From positions 1 through 64,000 of the forward strand of contig NZ_WBJS01000005.1 in the NCBI RefSeq assembly GCF_009296265.1: 64,000 nucleotides of DNA. The letters are read 5' to 3'. Shown here piece by piece: positions 42,015 to 49,290 of this stretch (positions are counted from its first letter, which is position 1; every line of letters starts with the position of its first letter). Origin of the DNA: Thioclava sp. JE_KL1. GTDB taxonomy: Bacteria; Pseudomonadota; Alphaproteobacteria; Rhodobacterales; Rhodobacteraceae. Position numbers and translations under genes: made by a program. Under the pieces are notes generated by a model. It was not told the DNA's origin. It saw only the letters and a program-made list of their open reading frames with translations, and made no database searches.

Positions 42015-43076
42015 TCAGTTGGTTTCGAGCTTCTGCTCCGCCTCGGATTTCGGATCCGGCAGGCTGTCGGTCAGCACCAGCGCCCAGAGCAGCAGCGGAA
42101 TCGCCACGATCCCGCCAAGCGGCCCCCAGAGCCAGATCCCGAAGGTCAGCGACAGGAAGACCAGAAGCGGATTGAGTCGCATCTGCCGCCCGATCGCGGC
42201 CGGGGTCACGAATTGCGCCTCGGTCGCGTTGAGCATCACGTAGATCAGCGGCGGCAGGATCACCCGGATCCCGTCGAACGTCGCCACGCCTGCGAAGCCC
42301 AGCGCGATGATCAGCGCCGCGGGGCCAAGATACAGGATGTAGTTGATCAGGAAGGCCACCAGCCCCCAGAGCGGCGCATTCGGCAGCCCGATCAGCTGCA
42401 TCGCGACGCCCACCGCCAGCCCCAGCCCGCCATTCACCACCGTGATCGTAAGGAAATAGCGCGACACCCGCGTCTCCGCCTTGCGCAGCCGCGCAGCGGT
42501 GGCGCCGCGGCTCGCCGGCTCCGCAAGATGCTTCGCGATCCAGTTGTAAATCTCGGTCCGCGAGAGCTGGAAGAAGAACAGCGCCCCGATATAGATCAGC
42601 CCCTGCGCAATGATGGCCGGGGCGAGCATGACGAGATCCTTGGCATCCGGGACGGCGCTCTTGTCGCCATTGCCACCGCCATCCTGCGCGGCATCCTTTG
42701 CCGGCGTGATCGCATCGCTCACCTCCTTCGAGGCGTCCTGAATACCTTGGAACATGTGACGCATATGAATGATGGTGGACCGCATGTCGTCCATCACCTT
42801 CGGCGCCTGACGCATCAGCTCCGCGATCACCGGCTGGATCACGAGAACCAGCAACACGGCGATCATCAGAGAGATAACGAGCGAGGTAAGTGCCCCCCAG
42901 ACAGGCGACAGACCTCTTTTCTCCCATGCATCGGAAATCGGTGAAAGCACGATCCCAACGACGAGCGCGAGCACGACGGGGGCAAGCAAGCTTTCCACCT
43001 GGCTAAGCGCAGCCACGACAGCGATTACAGCGATCACGATCATGGCGATGCGCGACAGGGTCTCCAGGCGATGCAT
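42015..43076 (-). CDS. AI-2E family transporter (PerM-like)
   Basis: The 353-residue inner-membrane protein has about eight helices and the AI-2E layout: two N-terminal helices (about 8-50), helix 3 at about 62-84, a soluble region (about 90-150) and a C-terminal helix bundle with 'NGGLGLAVGVAMQLIGLPNA', 'LYLGPAALIIALGFAG' and 'NPLLVFLSLTFGIWLWGPLGG'. Family members include TqsA and Na+/H+ antiporters, so the substrate is open. A sigma-EcfG promoter 36-61 bases upstream places it in the stress regulon. Confidence 0.88.
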   Translation of the reverse strand: MHRLETLSRIAMIVIAVIAVVAALSQVESLLAPVVLALVVGIVLSPISDAWEKRGLSPVWGALTSLVISLMIAVLLVLVIQPVIAELMRQAPKVMDDMRSTIIHMRHMFQGIQDASKEVSDAITPAKDAAQDGGGNGDKSAVPDAKDLVMLAPAIIAQGLIYIGALFFFQLSRTEIYNWIAKHLAEPASRGATAARLRKAETRVSRYFLTITVVNGGLGLAVGVAMQLIGLPNAPLWGLVAFLINYILYLGPAALIIALGFAGVATFDGIRVILPPLIYVMLNATEAQFVTPAAIGRQMRLNPLLVFLSLTFGIWLWGPLGGIVAIPLLLWALVLTDSLPDPKSEAEQKLETN

Positions 43077-43111
43077 TTCGAGAATTACTTCCCTCTTGGG
43101 TTTCGCGAGCT

Positions 43112-43137
43112 AACGCCGCTGGAGCCCCCGCAGTTCC
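43112..43137 (-). promoter_or_regulatory. Sigma-EcfG promoter of the AI-2E family gene
   Basis: On the minus strand GGAAC (43137-43133), 17 bases, CGTT (43115-43112), exact consensus, 36 bases before the ATG at 43076. Confidence 0.82.
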
Positions 43138-43161
43138 CGAGTTTTTGCGCCCTCACCCACA

Positions 43162-43186
43162 GGAACATCGCCCCCGGCGAAACGTT
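43162..43186 (+). promoter_or_regulatory. Sigma-EcfG promoter of csbD
   Basis: GGAAC (43162-43166), 16 bases, CGTT (43183-43186), exact consensus, 49 bases before the csbD ATG. Together with the previous site it makes a divergent stress promoter region. Confidence 0.83.
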
Positions 43187-43234
43187 GATGGACGACGCCG
43201 AGACCCGCGTCTTCATCTTGAAAGGAGCGACGCC

Positions 43235-43432
43235 ATGAATTGGGATCAGATTAAAGGCAGCTGGAAAGAAATGAAGGGCAAGGCCCGCGAGAACTGGGGC
43301 GAGTTGACCGATGACGAGCTTGAGGAGGCCGCAGGCCATCGCGAGCAGATGGTCGGCCTGATCCAGAAGAAATACGGCAAGACGAAAGAGGACGCCGAGC
43401 GCGAAGTCGACACCTGGTCGAGCTCGGTCTGA
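43235..43432 (+). CDS. CsbD family stress protein
   Basis: The 65-residue soluble, highly charged protein begins MNWDQIKGSWKEMKGKARENWG and continues with a second helix ending in DTWSSSV, the classical CsbD fold. CsbD is a general stress protein of unknown mechanism, and in alphaproteobacteria often the strongest EcfG target. AAGGAG is eight bases before the ATG. Promoter and terminator define a one-gene unit. Confidence 0.94.
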   Translation: MNWDQIKGSWKEMKGKARENWGELTDDELEEAAGHREQMVGLIQKKYGKTKEDAEREVDTWSSSV

Positions 43433-43437
43433 TCTTC

Positions 43438-43458
43438 GGAATTAGACCCTATTCCAGC
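43438..43458. repeat. Dispersed motif TAGACCCTATTCC, copy 1
   Basis: The core TTAGACCCTATTCCAGC lies just after the csbD stop. The same core recurs at 51247-51265 (plus), 60984-61001 (minus, inside mltA) and, degenerate, at 62614-62634 (plus). Here GGAAT and ATTCC flank the core as an inverted repeat. Function unknown. Confidence 0.5.
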
Positions 43459-43472
43459 GTAAAACAGCATAA

Positions 43473-43509
43473 ACCGGCGTCGCAGGGATTGCGGCGCCGG
43501 TTTTCTTTT
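43473..43509 (+). terminator. Terminator of csbD
   Basis: ACCGGCGTCG (43473-43482) pairs with CGGCGCCGGT (43492-43501), with one G-U pair, followed by TTTCTTTTG, 41 bases after the stop. Confidence 0.8.
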
Positions 43510-43551
43510 GCGGGTCGGTCACGCGCATCGAGCGCGATGAACCGCCAAGCA

Positions 43552-43580
43552 AAAAGGCCGGGCACAAAGCCCGGCCTTTT
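43552..43580. terminator. Strong bidirectional terminator before the DUF3618 gene end
   Basis: AAAAGGCCGGGC-ACAAA-GCCCGGCCTTTT is a perfect 12-bp stem including A and T tracts on both sides. It serves the DUF3618 gene (minus, ends at 43603) and backs up the csbD terminator. Confidence 0.88.
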
Positions 43581-43602
43581 CAAATCAGGTCCACCGATCG
43601 GA

Positions 43603-44799
43603 TCAGTGGGTGGTTTTCGGCGCCGACGAGGACGTCGGGTTGGTCGAGGACGCGCTCGACGTGGACGAGGAGGACGACGACGAATGGTTCGCCTTCACCT
43701 TCTCGGCCGCCTCATGGGTCTTCGCCTCAGCCTTGGACGCGACCTCTTCGGCCTTGGACTTCGCGGTATCCTTGGCCTCTTCGGCCCCGGCGCGCACTTC
43801 CTCTTCGCCTTTCTGCAGCGACTGGCCGACATCGCGCAGCGCGCGGTTGGCTTCCTGCGCAAGCTGGCGCGAGAGGCGGTCGATCAGCTGCTCTCCCGCG
43901 GCCATCGCCTGATCGCCGAAGTCGCGTGCAGCACTGCGTGCCTCGTCACCTGCCGAGCTCATCACCGAGCGGGCGGTACGCTTCAGTTCGTCGGTGAACT
44001 GGTCGGCCACCTTGCCCGCGCGGCGCTTCTCGTCGCGGTAAAGGCGCTCGGCCTCGTCGAACAGACGGTTCGCCCGCGGGCCGAAGCTGCGGCGGCTGAC
44101 ATTGACGTCCGGCTTGGGCACCGCGTTGAAGATCGCGGCACCGATGGCGAAGCCGATAGCGGCGGCGATCAGCGGGTGATCCTTGACCATCTGCTTGCTG
44201 GTCGTACCGGCATGGGTCGCACCGTCCTGCAGGCGAATCCGGGCGGAATAGGCTCTTTCACGGGCCCGCACCACGCGGTCGCGCGCATCCTCATTGAGGT
44301 CGCTCAGACCCGAGGACAGCGAGTTGCGCAGGTCGCTCGCGAATTTCTGCATCACCTCGGAGCGCTCCTTGACGAAGTCGCGCGCCTTGTCGGTCGAGCT
44401 GCGCTGCTCGGCCTCGAGATCTTCGAGACGCACCGAAGCATCGTGGCGCAGCGTATCGATCTCGTCGATCCAGCCATCCGCACCCGCTTCGCTCGGCATC
44501 ACGAGCGGATCGGCATCGGCGACCAGATTTTCTTCCTCGACGGTGGCGGAGTTGCGCTGGCGCAGCAGGAACCATGCGATACCGGCACCCGCGAGGGCGA
44601 AGGCCACGGGGTTCTTGCGCACGGCCTGTTCGGCACTGCGCGCAGCCGGCGCCGCGTAGTCGCGCACGACTTGCGACACTTGATCGGAGAGATAGTCCGG
44701 CGCGATGCGGCCGGTCAGATCGCCGAGCGTCGATGCGAGATCGGCACGGTCCTGGCGCAGACGGTTCTCGATTTCCTCAATGGTTTTCTTCTCGGTCAT
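43603..44799 (-). CDS. DUF3618 family membrane-associated protein with Ser-rich tail
   Basis: The 398-residue protein starts with the DUF3618 domain (about 5-50: IEEIENRLRQDRADLASTL, GDLTGRIAPDYLSD), then a short hydrophobic helix (about 66-80, PVAFALAGAGIAWFLL), long charged helical regions (about 100-200 and 230-370), a second hydrophobic patch (about 211-228, HPLIAAAIGFAIGAAIF) and a Ser/Thr-rich end. The layout suggests a membrane-attached coiled-coil scaffold. It is translated from the same mRNA as the holin-like protein (ATGA overlap) under a sigma-EcfG promoter. Function unknown. Confidence 0.82.
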   Translation of the reverse strand: MTEKKTIEEIENRLRQDRADLASTLGDLTGRIAPDYLSDQVSQVVRDYAAPAARSAEQAVRKNPVAFALAGAGIAWFLLRQRNSATVEEENLVADADPLVMPSEAGADGWIDEIDTLRHDASVRLEDLEAEQRSSTDKARDFVKERSEVMQKFASDLRNSLSSGLSDLNEDARDRVVRARERAYSARIRLQDGATHAGTTSKQMVKDHPLIAAAIGFAIGAAIFNAVPKPDVNVSRRSFGPRANRLFDEAERLYRDEKRRAGKVADQFTDELKRTARSVMSSAGDEARSAARDFGDQAMAAGEQLIDRLSRQLAQEANRALRDVGQSLQKGEEEVRAGAEEAKDTAKSKAEEVASKAEAKTHEAAEKVKANHSSSSSSSTSSASSTNPTSSSAPKTTH

Positions 44800-45215
44800 T
44801 TGAAGCTCTCCTTAAGCGCCTGCGCGTCAGCAGACAGGTTTTCCTTGAGACGGGTGGGTGGGCTCGACACTTTGCGCAGCTTCGACGCGGCAATGAGCGC
44901 CGCGATGATGCCGAGGATCAGAAGCACCACGCCGACGATCAGCGTCGCGGGGCCCCGGTCGAGGCCGGCCCATTCCAGCCCGTAGATGGCGGATTGCGTC
45001 AGGGGGAAGATCGCACCGAGCGCGAAAACCAAGGCGACCGCGCCGAGAATGACGGCATTGCGCGCAAGACCCGCCCGATGGGCAGCTTCGGCGCGCACCA
45101 ATTCCGCCTCGGTCCGTGCGATCTCGCGCGTCTGCTCGATCACCCGGTTCAGCAAATCGGTCACCGTTCCCCGGCCCTCGTGGCCGTCAGGTTCTTCGGT
45201 CTCGTGGTAACTCAT
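44796..45215 (-). CDS. Holin-like (DUF1469/phage holin superfamily X) membrane protein
   Basis: The 139-residue protein has a soluble helix (about 15-50, LLNRVIEQTREIARTEAELV) followed by two membrane helices (about 52-72 and 88-110), the signature of the phage_holin_3_6/DUF1469 family. Despite the family name, no phage genes are nearby. In alphaproteobacteria it is repeatedly paired with DUF3618 proteins and is thought to act in the envelope stress response. A sigma-EcfG promoter lies 51-75 bases upstream. Confidence 0.85.
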   Translation of the reverse strand: MSYHETEEPDGHEGRGTVTDLLNRVIEQTREIARTEAELVRAEAAHRAGLARNAVILGAVALVFALGAIFPLTQSAIYGLEWAGLDRGPATLIVGVVLLILGIIAALIAASKLRKVSSPPTRLKENLSADAQALKESFK

Positions 45216-45265
45216 CGACCTCTCCCAAACATGTCACGGCCTCTTGCCGCGATTTCTGTGGTTCC

Positions 45266-45290
45266 AACGCGGGTTGGGGAATGCGGTTCC
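45266..45290 (-). promoter_or_regulatory. Sigma-EcfG promoter of the holin-DUF3618 operon
   Basis: On the minus strand GGAAC (45290-45286), 16 bases, CGTT (45269-45266), exact consensus, 51 bases before the ATG at 45215. Confidence 0.8.
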
Positions 45291-45323
45291 TTGAGGCTCT
45301 CCGCAGCCGCCCCCTTGATTTCG

Positions 45324-45518
45324 TCACTTCGAGGCGCGCGGCCCGGCCACCAGCCAGATCAGGAAACCGATCAGCGGCAGGAAAAAGACGAGAAGCGCCC
45401 AGAGCACTTTCTTGCCGGTGCTGGAATTCGACCCGATGATCGAAACCAGCGCCCAGATATCGAGTGCAAGCAATACGATACCCCAAAAGCCGCCGAGGCC
45501 CGTCATATTCATTTCCAT
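45324..45518 (-). CDS. PLDc_N domain small membrane protein
   Basis: The 64-residue protein consists of two membrane helices (about 9-28 and 38-58) joined by a short polar loop, and matches the PLDc_N domain found ahead of cardiolipin synthases, with TGKKVLWALLVFFLPLIGFL. Here it stands alone. GGAGATGGGG precedes the ATG at 45518. It has its own sigma-EcfG promoter. Independent PLDc_N proteins are small stress-induced membrane proteins of unknown role; a phospholipase D-like enzyme from the same island could be a partner. Confidence 0.83.
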   Translation of the reverse strand: MEMNMTGLGGFWGIVLLALDIWALVSIIGSNSSTGKKVLWALLVFFLPLIGFLIWLVAGPRASK

Positions 45519-45560
45519 GTCCCCATCTCCCTTTTTCGTGAGGTTGTGAATCGCCGCCCA

Positions 45561-45585
45561 AACGCCGGAAAGCGCACGATGTTCC
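45561..45585 (-). promoter_or_regulatory. Sigma-EcfG promoter of the PLDc_N gene
   Basis: On the minus strand GGAAC (45585-45581), 16 bases, CGTT (45564-45561), exact consensus, 43 bases before the ATG at 45518. Confidence 0.8.
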
Positions 45586-45609
45586 GCGAATTTGCTGACT
45601 CAGGGTAAT

Positions 45610-45634
45610 GGAACTTTCGGGAAAACGGCACGTT
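45610..45634 (+). promoter_or_regulatory. Sigma-EcfG promoter of the DUF1328 gene
   Basis: GGAAC (45610-45614), 16 bases, CGTT (45631-45634), exact consensus, 62 bases before the ATG at 45696. Its divergent partner is the PLDc_N promoter 25 bases away. Confidence 0.8.
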
Positions 45635-45695
45635 TGGATGTCATGAAAGCGCAGCACTCAGCGCTAATGTACGCAACATCCGAAGGAGAATACCC

Positions 45696-45869
45696 ATGCT
45701 TGGTTGGGCTCTGACCTTTCTCGTTATCGCGCTGATTGCCGCGGCGCTCGGTTTTGGCGGCATCGCAGGCGCATCTGCCGGGATCGCACAGATCCTCTTC
45801 GTGGTCTTCCTGATCCTGTTCGTGGTGGCCATGGTCGCCCGGGCGGTAAAAGGCAAACCGCCGGTATAA
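45696..45869 (+). CDS. DUF1328 (YtjA) small membrane protein
   Basis: A 57-codon gene starts at ATG 45696 after GAAGGAGAA and ends at TAA 45867-45869. The product begins [22 protein letters not shown], pauses at a short Ala/Gly/Ser turn ([11 protein letters not shown]) and has a second helix ([15 protein letters not shown]) before a basic end. This is the full DUF1328 domain, typically 55-60 residues. The function is unknown, but the family is a regular member of alphaproteobacterial EcfG regulons, and a sigma-EcfG site precedes it. Confidence 0.9.
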   Translation: MLGWALTFLVIALIAAALGFGGIAGASAGIAQILFVVFLILFVVAMVARAVKGKPPV

Positions 45870-45893
45870 CTGCGAAGACGCTAGGAATATTCG

Positions 45894-45921
45894 AGGCCGC
45901 TCCCGCCGGGGCGGCCTTTTT
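45894..45921 (+). terminator. Terminator of the DUF1328 gene
   Basis: AGGCCGCTCC pairs with GGGGCGGCCT (one G-U) and is followed by TTTTTC, 25 bases after the stop. It abuts the 3' end of the convergent TetR gene. Confidence 0.82.
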
Positions 45922-46583
45922 CATGCGTCGGGGGCGGTCTTGGCGCGCGCCTGCGCCAGCATCGCATCCAGATTGTCTGCGACGACCCGGGAAATCTTCG
46001 CAGCCTCCGCCGCGCCGATTTCAGACCAGCCCATCTTCCGGCGCACGACCTCCGCGCCGAGCCGGAAATAGAGCACCTGCCCGATCATCGCGAAAACCCG
46101 CAGCGCGCTCTCCGGATCGTCCTCCGACGTCCCGCTCGCCCGGGCCCACAGCGCCATCAGCCGCCCATGCACAATCGAGATCAGCCGGTCATAGAGAATA
46201 TCGAGCGTCTCGCCCCCTTCGGTCACTTCGCGCATCACGAAGCCGATCATCGAGGCCGCATCCGACTGCGTAAGAATGCGCGAGATCATCGCCTCCATCA
46301 GCGCCTTGAGCTCCGCCTCCGCCGCCTCGGGCGAAAGCGCCTCCGGGGGCCCAAGAGGCCGCATCACCTCTTCCATGCGGTGCACGAATTCCAGCGCACA
46401 GGCGCGGCGCAGCCCTTCCTTGCCTTGGAAATGGTAGGAAATCGCGGCGACATTCGCGCCCGCCGCCTCTGCCAGTTCCCGCGTCGAGGTGGCCGCGAAC
46501 CCTTTCGTCCCGAACAGGCGCATCCCGGCTTCGATCAGGGCGCGCGCGGTGCGATCACGGGCGGGCGGCTGTGTCTGGGTCAT
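45921..46583 (-). CDS. TetR/AcrR-family regulator, CerR/YbiH type
   Basis: The 220-residue protein has an N-terminal helix-turn-helix (about 10-55: ALIEAGMRLFGTKGFAATST, RELAEAAGANVAAISYHF) and a C-terminal domain of the DUF1956 type, with 'VMREVTEGGETLDILYDRLI' and 'RVFAMIGQVLYFRLG'. Such regulators often control efflux or membrane-fusion protein genes. The ATG at 46583 gives the usual short N-terminus; an ATG at 46622 is an alternative. No obvious divergent target; mipA lies upstream on the same strand. Confidence 0.85.
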   Translation of the reverse strand: MTQTQPPARDRTARALIEAGMRLFGTKGFAATSTRELAEAAGANVAAISYHFQGKEGLRRACALEFVHRMEEVMRPLGPPEALSPEAAEAELKALMEAMISRILTQSDAASMIGFVMREVTEGGETLDILYDRLISIVHGRLMALWARASGTSEDDPESALRVFAMIGQVLYFRLGAEVVRRKMGWSEIGAAEAAKISRVVADNLDAMLAQARAKTAPDA

Positions 46584-46639
46584 CGGCACATCACGTCTGG
46601 AGAGGAAATCTGCCGCCAACATGCGCGGCGACGCCCGAA

Positions 46640-46672
46640 AAAAGCAAGCCGCACGGGCGACCCATGCGGCTT
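46640..46672 (-). terminator. Terminator of mipA/ompV
   Basis: On the minus strand AAGCCGCA (46672-46665) pairs with TGCGGCTT (46653-46646), followed by GCTTTTTTC, 35 bases after the mipA stop. Confidence 0.8.
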
Positions 46673-46706
46673 GGCTTTACGTGTCTCTTAGGAAGGTTTG
46701 GCCCGA

Positions 46707-47486
46707 TCAGAACGGGAAGCTCACCCGGCGGGTCAGCATCAGCGAGACCGAGCTTTGCTCGCGCGAGCCTTGCTGCACGATCGGGCTGTCCGCCGCATCG
46801 CCCTGCAGGCGATCGTAGTTCAGCTTGCCCTCGACCGCCCAGTCATTCCCGAGCTGATAGGTCGCCGACAGTTCCAGACCGGTCGAGACGAGGCCGCCAT
46901 CGGGCGAATAGGCCGCCAGACCGCTCGCCGTGGATTCCGACGGGCTGATGCCGAAATAGGTACGGTTGTAGAGACCCGAACCATAGAAGACGCGCGGCCC
47001 GATGCTCAGCTTGAAATTGTCGGTCTTGATCGGCTTCCAGTCGGCGCCGATTTCGGCGACCACGGCGTTATGCCCGACCACGCCATAGCGCATATCGGCA
47101 AAAGCGCCCCATTGCGGCGCCTGATAGCCAAGGCCGAGACCCAGTTCGAGCGACGTGGTGACGTCATCGAGACCCGCGATCTCGGAATAATCGCTCGAAT
47201 TACGACCGCCGACGAGACGGAAGGAGCCATGCACGTTCGGGCCGAGCTTTTCGTAATTCGGATCGTCCGAGCCGAACCGCATCCCCTGCAGCGTGAAGCT
47301 GTTGAGCTTCACCTTCGCTGTGGGGCTGGTGTCGTAATGATCCGCGCCGAAATAGGACGGGGCATAGCGTGCGCCCGCGCCGATGGTGAAGGTCACGCCA
47401 CTTTCTGCCTGCGCGCTCGCGGCGGTGCAGACAGCAGCGACCGCAATGGCGGCGCTTGCGGAAAGTTGGCGGATGACTTTTGCCAT
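46707..47486 (-). CDS. MipA/OmpV family outer-membrane protein
   Basis: The 259-residue protein has a signal peptide (1-27, cleavage after AQA) and a 12-strand beta-barrel pattern with the MipA/OmpV start 'TFTIGAGARYAPSYFGADHY' and 'GPNVHGSFRLVGGRNSSDY', and it ends in Phe (RRVSFPF), the outer-membrane assembly signal. MipA scaffolds murein enzymes in E. coli; other members are osmoporins. ATG 47486 follows GGGAGCG; the in-frame start at 47522 has no ribosome site. Confidence 0.88.
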   Translation of the reverse strand: MAKVIRQLSASAAIAVAAVCTAASAQAESGVTFTIGAGARYAPSYFGADHYDTSPTAKVKLNSFTLQGMRFGSDDPNYEKLGPNVHGSFRLVGGRNSSDYSEIAGLDDVTTSLELGLGLGYQAPQWGAFADMRYGVVGHNAVVAEIGADWKPIKTDNFKLSIGPRVFYGSGLYNRTYFGISPSESTASGLAAYSPDGGLVSTGLELSATYQLGNDWAVEGKLNYDRLQGDAADSPIVQQGSREQSSVSLMLTRRVSFPF

Positions 47487-47575
47487 GATGGCGCTCCCGA
47501 AAAAATGTACCGATTTGCGCAAACACTGCCAATTGACGGCGAAAAACGCAATCGGCTGGCGCAGATTGGTTCGGA

Positions 47576-49210
47576 TTAGCGGCGCTTATACCACGGCTGG
47601 GCGATTTCCTCGATCCCTGTGGGCTGATCCTGCTCCACTTCACGCCAGACCGTGCCGTCGACCGGGGCCACCGTTGCATCGCGTCCTTGGGTGAAACTCT
47701 GATCGCGCACGATCAACCGGTAGGCCGCATTGAGCGCATCGGCACGCTCCGGCGAGGGCAGGATCAGCGGGCCGATATCCTCGGCCAAAGCCGCCTCTTT
47801 CTCGGGCGGCAGCTTTCCCGCCTCGAGCCACTCCTCGATGAGCTCGGCATTGGCGCGGAACTCGTCCCCGGCCCCGTTGGTGCGCAGGTAATGGGCGTAA
47901 TCGCCGCTGCCATCGGCGCGGACCCGGTCGGGCGTGCCCGCCAACCCCTTCTGCGTCCAGTGATACCAGCCGCCGCGATAGGCCTCCTTGCCCAGCTTGC
48001 GCGCGAAGGCGAAGGTGGAATCGTCGTTCACGCCCAGCGTGCCGTGACAGCCAACGCAGAACACGGTTTCCTCAAAGCTCTGCGGGCGCAGATCGCCCGT
48101 CGCATCCTCGATGAACCCCTGCAGCCGCCAGCCGAACGTGTTGGGCACGCCGGTCTCGGAACTACCGAAGAACTGCTTGGTGCGGTCAGGAAAGGCGCTG
48201 TCTTCCTTCAACTCGGCCAGCGCGGTTTCTTCCAGATCGGCATAGCTCTCCCAATCCGTCTTGACCATGTAGCGCAGCTCTTTCAGCCGCGCCGCCATTT
48301 CGATGCCCTCTGGCGTCGGGTCGATATAGCGCACGGAATGGACGAATTCCGTGCCCTTGGGATAGAGACCGGCGGCAAGCTGAGCACCTTCGACGCCCGC
48401 GCGCCCGGCCCAATGCATCGTAATCCCGTCGAGCGGCGCGAAGGCGAATTTCACCACCTCCGCCTGCCCCATCACCCCGTCGCGGTCCAGATCGACGCCC
48501 ATCGCGACCTCGTCGGTCGGCTCGATCGCGACATCCGCGCGGGTGATCAGCGCCTGCACGATCGCGAGGTTGGTCTTGTAGACGCTGAGGTTCTCGACCC
48601 CGTCGGCACTCTGACGGAACGCCTCGGGCAAACGGATCATCACGTCATCGGTCGAGCCATTCGTCGGCCAGAACGTGCCGGGCAGCGGCTGATAGGCGAA
48701 GGCGCGCCAGCCGGTCAGGCTGCCATCGGGCCTGCGGTCGAAGCCTTCGTCGTCGAAGGCGAATTGCACGTCAGGGATATAGCCGTCCCATTGCCCATTG
48801 CCGTTCGCGTCCCAAGCCGCAGGCGGATCGGCGAGCTTGGCGGCCAAGGCGATCCCGCCCTCGGAATCGTGGTAATTGTCCTGGCGCACATAGGCGCGGA
48901 TTTCCGCGCTGTCGGTCGCGGCCACCGCGGCACGGCGATCCACGAAGAGGTTGTGCCACGGGTTCTCGAGCGCCGGGTTCGGAAACGCATATTCGGTCTG
49001 CAGATCGGCATCGCGCACGTAATTGGGGTGGCGCGGATAGGTGTGACAGGTCTGGCAGGGGTTATGCACCTCGCCCGCCTTGTCTTCCGTCTTGGTATAG
49101 CATTGCGGAGGAATATATGCCGTCGGATTGCCCAGCACCGTGGTCTTCAGATCGACCGCCCCCGCCATCGTGGTCATGCTCAGCAGCGCCAAAATCGAAA
49201 TCCGCAGCAT
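47576..49210 (-). CDS. Secreted dihaem cytochrome c-like protein
   Basis: The 544-residue protein has a signal peptide (1-18, cleavage after AGA) and two c-type haem sites, CQTCH (about 52-56) and CVGCH (about 389-393), about 335 residues apart. Between them is a Trp- and Asp-rich region with EF-hand-like patches (DANGNGQWDG; DLDRDGVMG) that may bind Ca. No domain beyond the haems is recognised. It follows phoX by 80 bases with a strong terminator between, so it needs read-through or its own promoter. A periplasmic redox role is inferred. Confidence 0.75.
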   Translation of the reverse strand: MLRISILALLSMTTMAGAVDLKTTVLGNPTAYIPPQCYTKTEDKAGEVHNPCQTCHTYPRHPNYVRDADLQTEYAFPNPALENPWHNLFVDRRAAVAATDSAEIRAYVRQDNYHDSEGGIALAAKLADPPAAWDANGNGQWDGYIPDVQFAFDDEGFDRRPDGSLTGWRAFAYQPLPGTFWPTNGSTDDVMIRLPEAFRQSADGVENLSVYKTNLAIVQALITRADVAIEPTDEVAMGVDLDRDGVMGQAEVVKFAFAPLDGITMHWAGRAGVEGAQLAAGLYPKGTEFVHSVRYIDPTPEGIEMAARLKELRYMVKTDWESYADLEETALAELKEDSAFPDRTKQFFGSSETGVPNTFGWRLQGFIEDATGDLRPQSFEETVFCVGCHGTLGVNDDSTFAFARKLGKEAYRGGWYHWTQKGLAGTPDRVRADGSGDYAHYLRTNGAGDEFRANAELIEEWLEAGKLPPEKEAALAEDIGPLILPSPERADALNAAYRLIVRDQSFTQGRDATVAPVDGTVWREVEQDQPTGIEEIAQPWYKRR

Positions 49211-49231
49211 CCGTCAGTCCTCAGTCTTGAA

Positions 49232-49268
49232 AGAAAAGGCGAGGCCCGGGTCTCCGCCGGGCCTCGCC
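49232..49268 (-). terminator. Terminator of phoX
   Basis: GGCGAGGCCCGG (49238-49249) and CCGGGCCTCGCC (49257-49268) form a perfect 12-bp stem; on the minus strand it is followed by TTTTCTTTC. It starts 23 bases after the phoX stop. Confidence 0.85.
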
Positions 49269-49290
49269 AGAAATGTCTCGCGAGCGCCCG

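Noticed and set aside
44796-45215. Prophage remnant because of the holin family name
   Set aside because: No other phage genes; the family is common in stress operons and a sigma-EcfG promoter precedes it.
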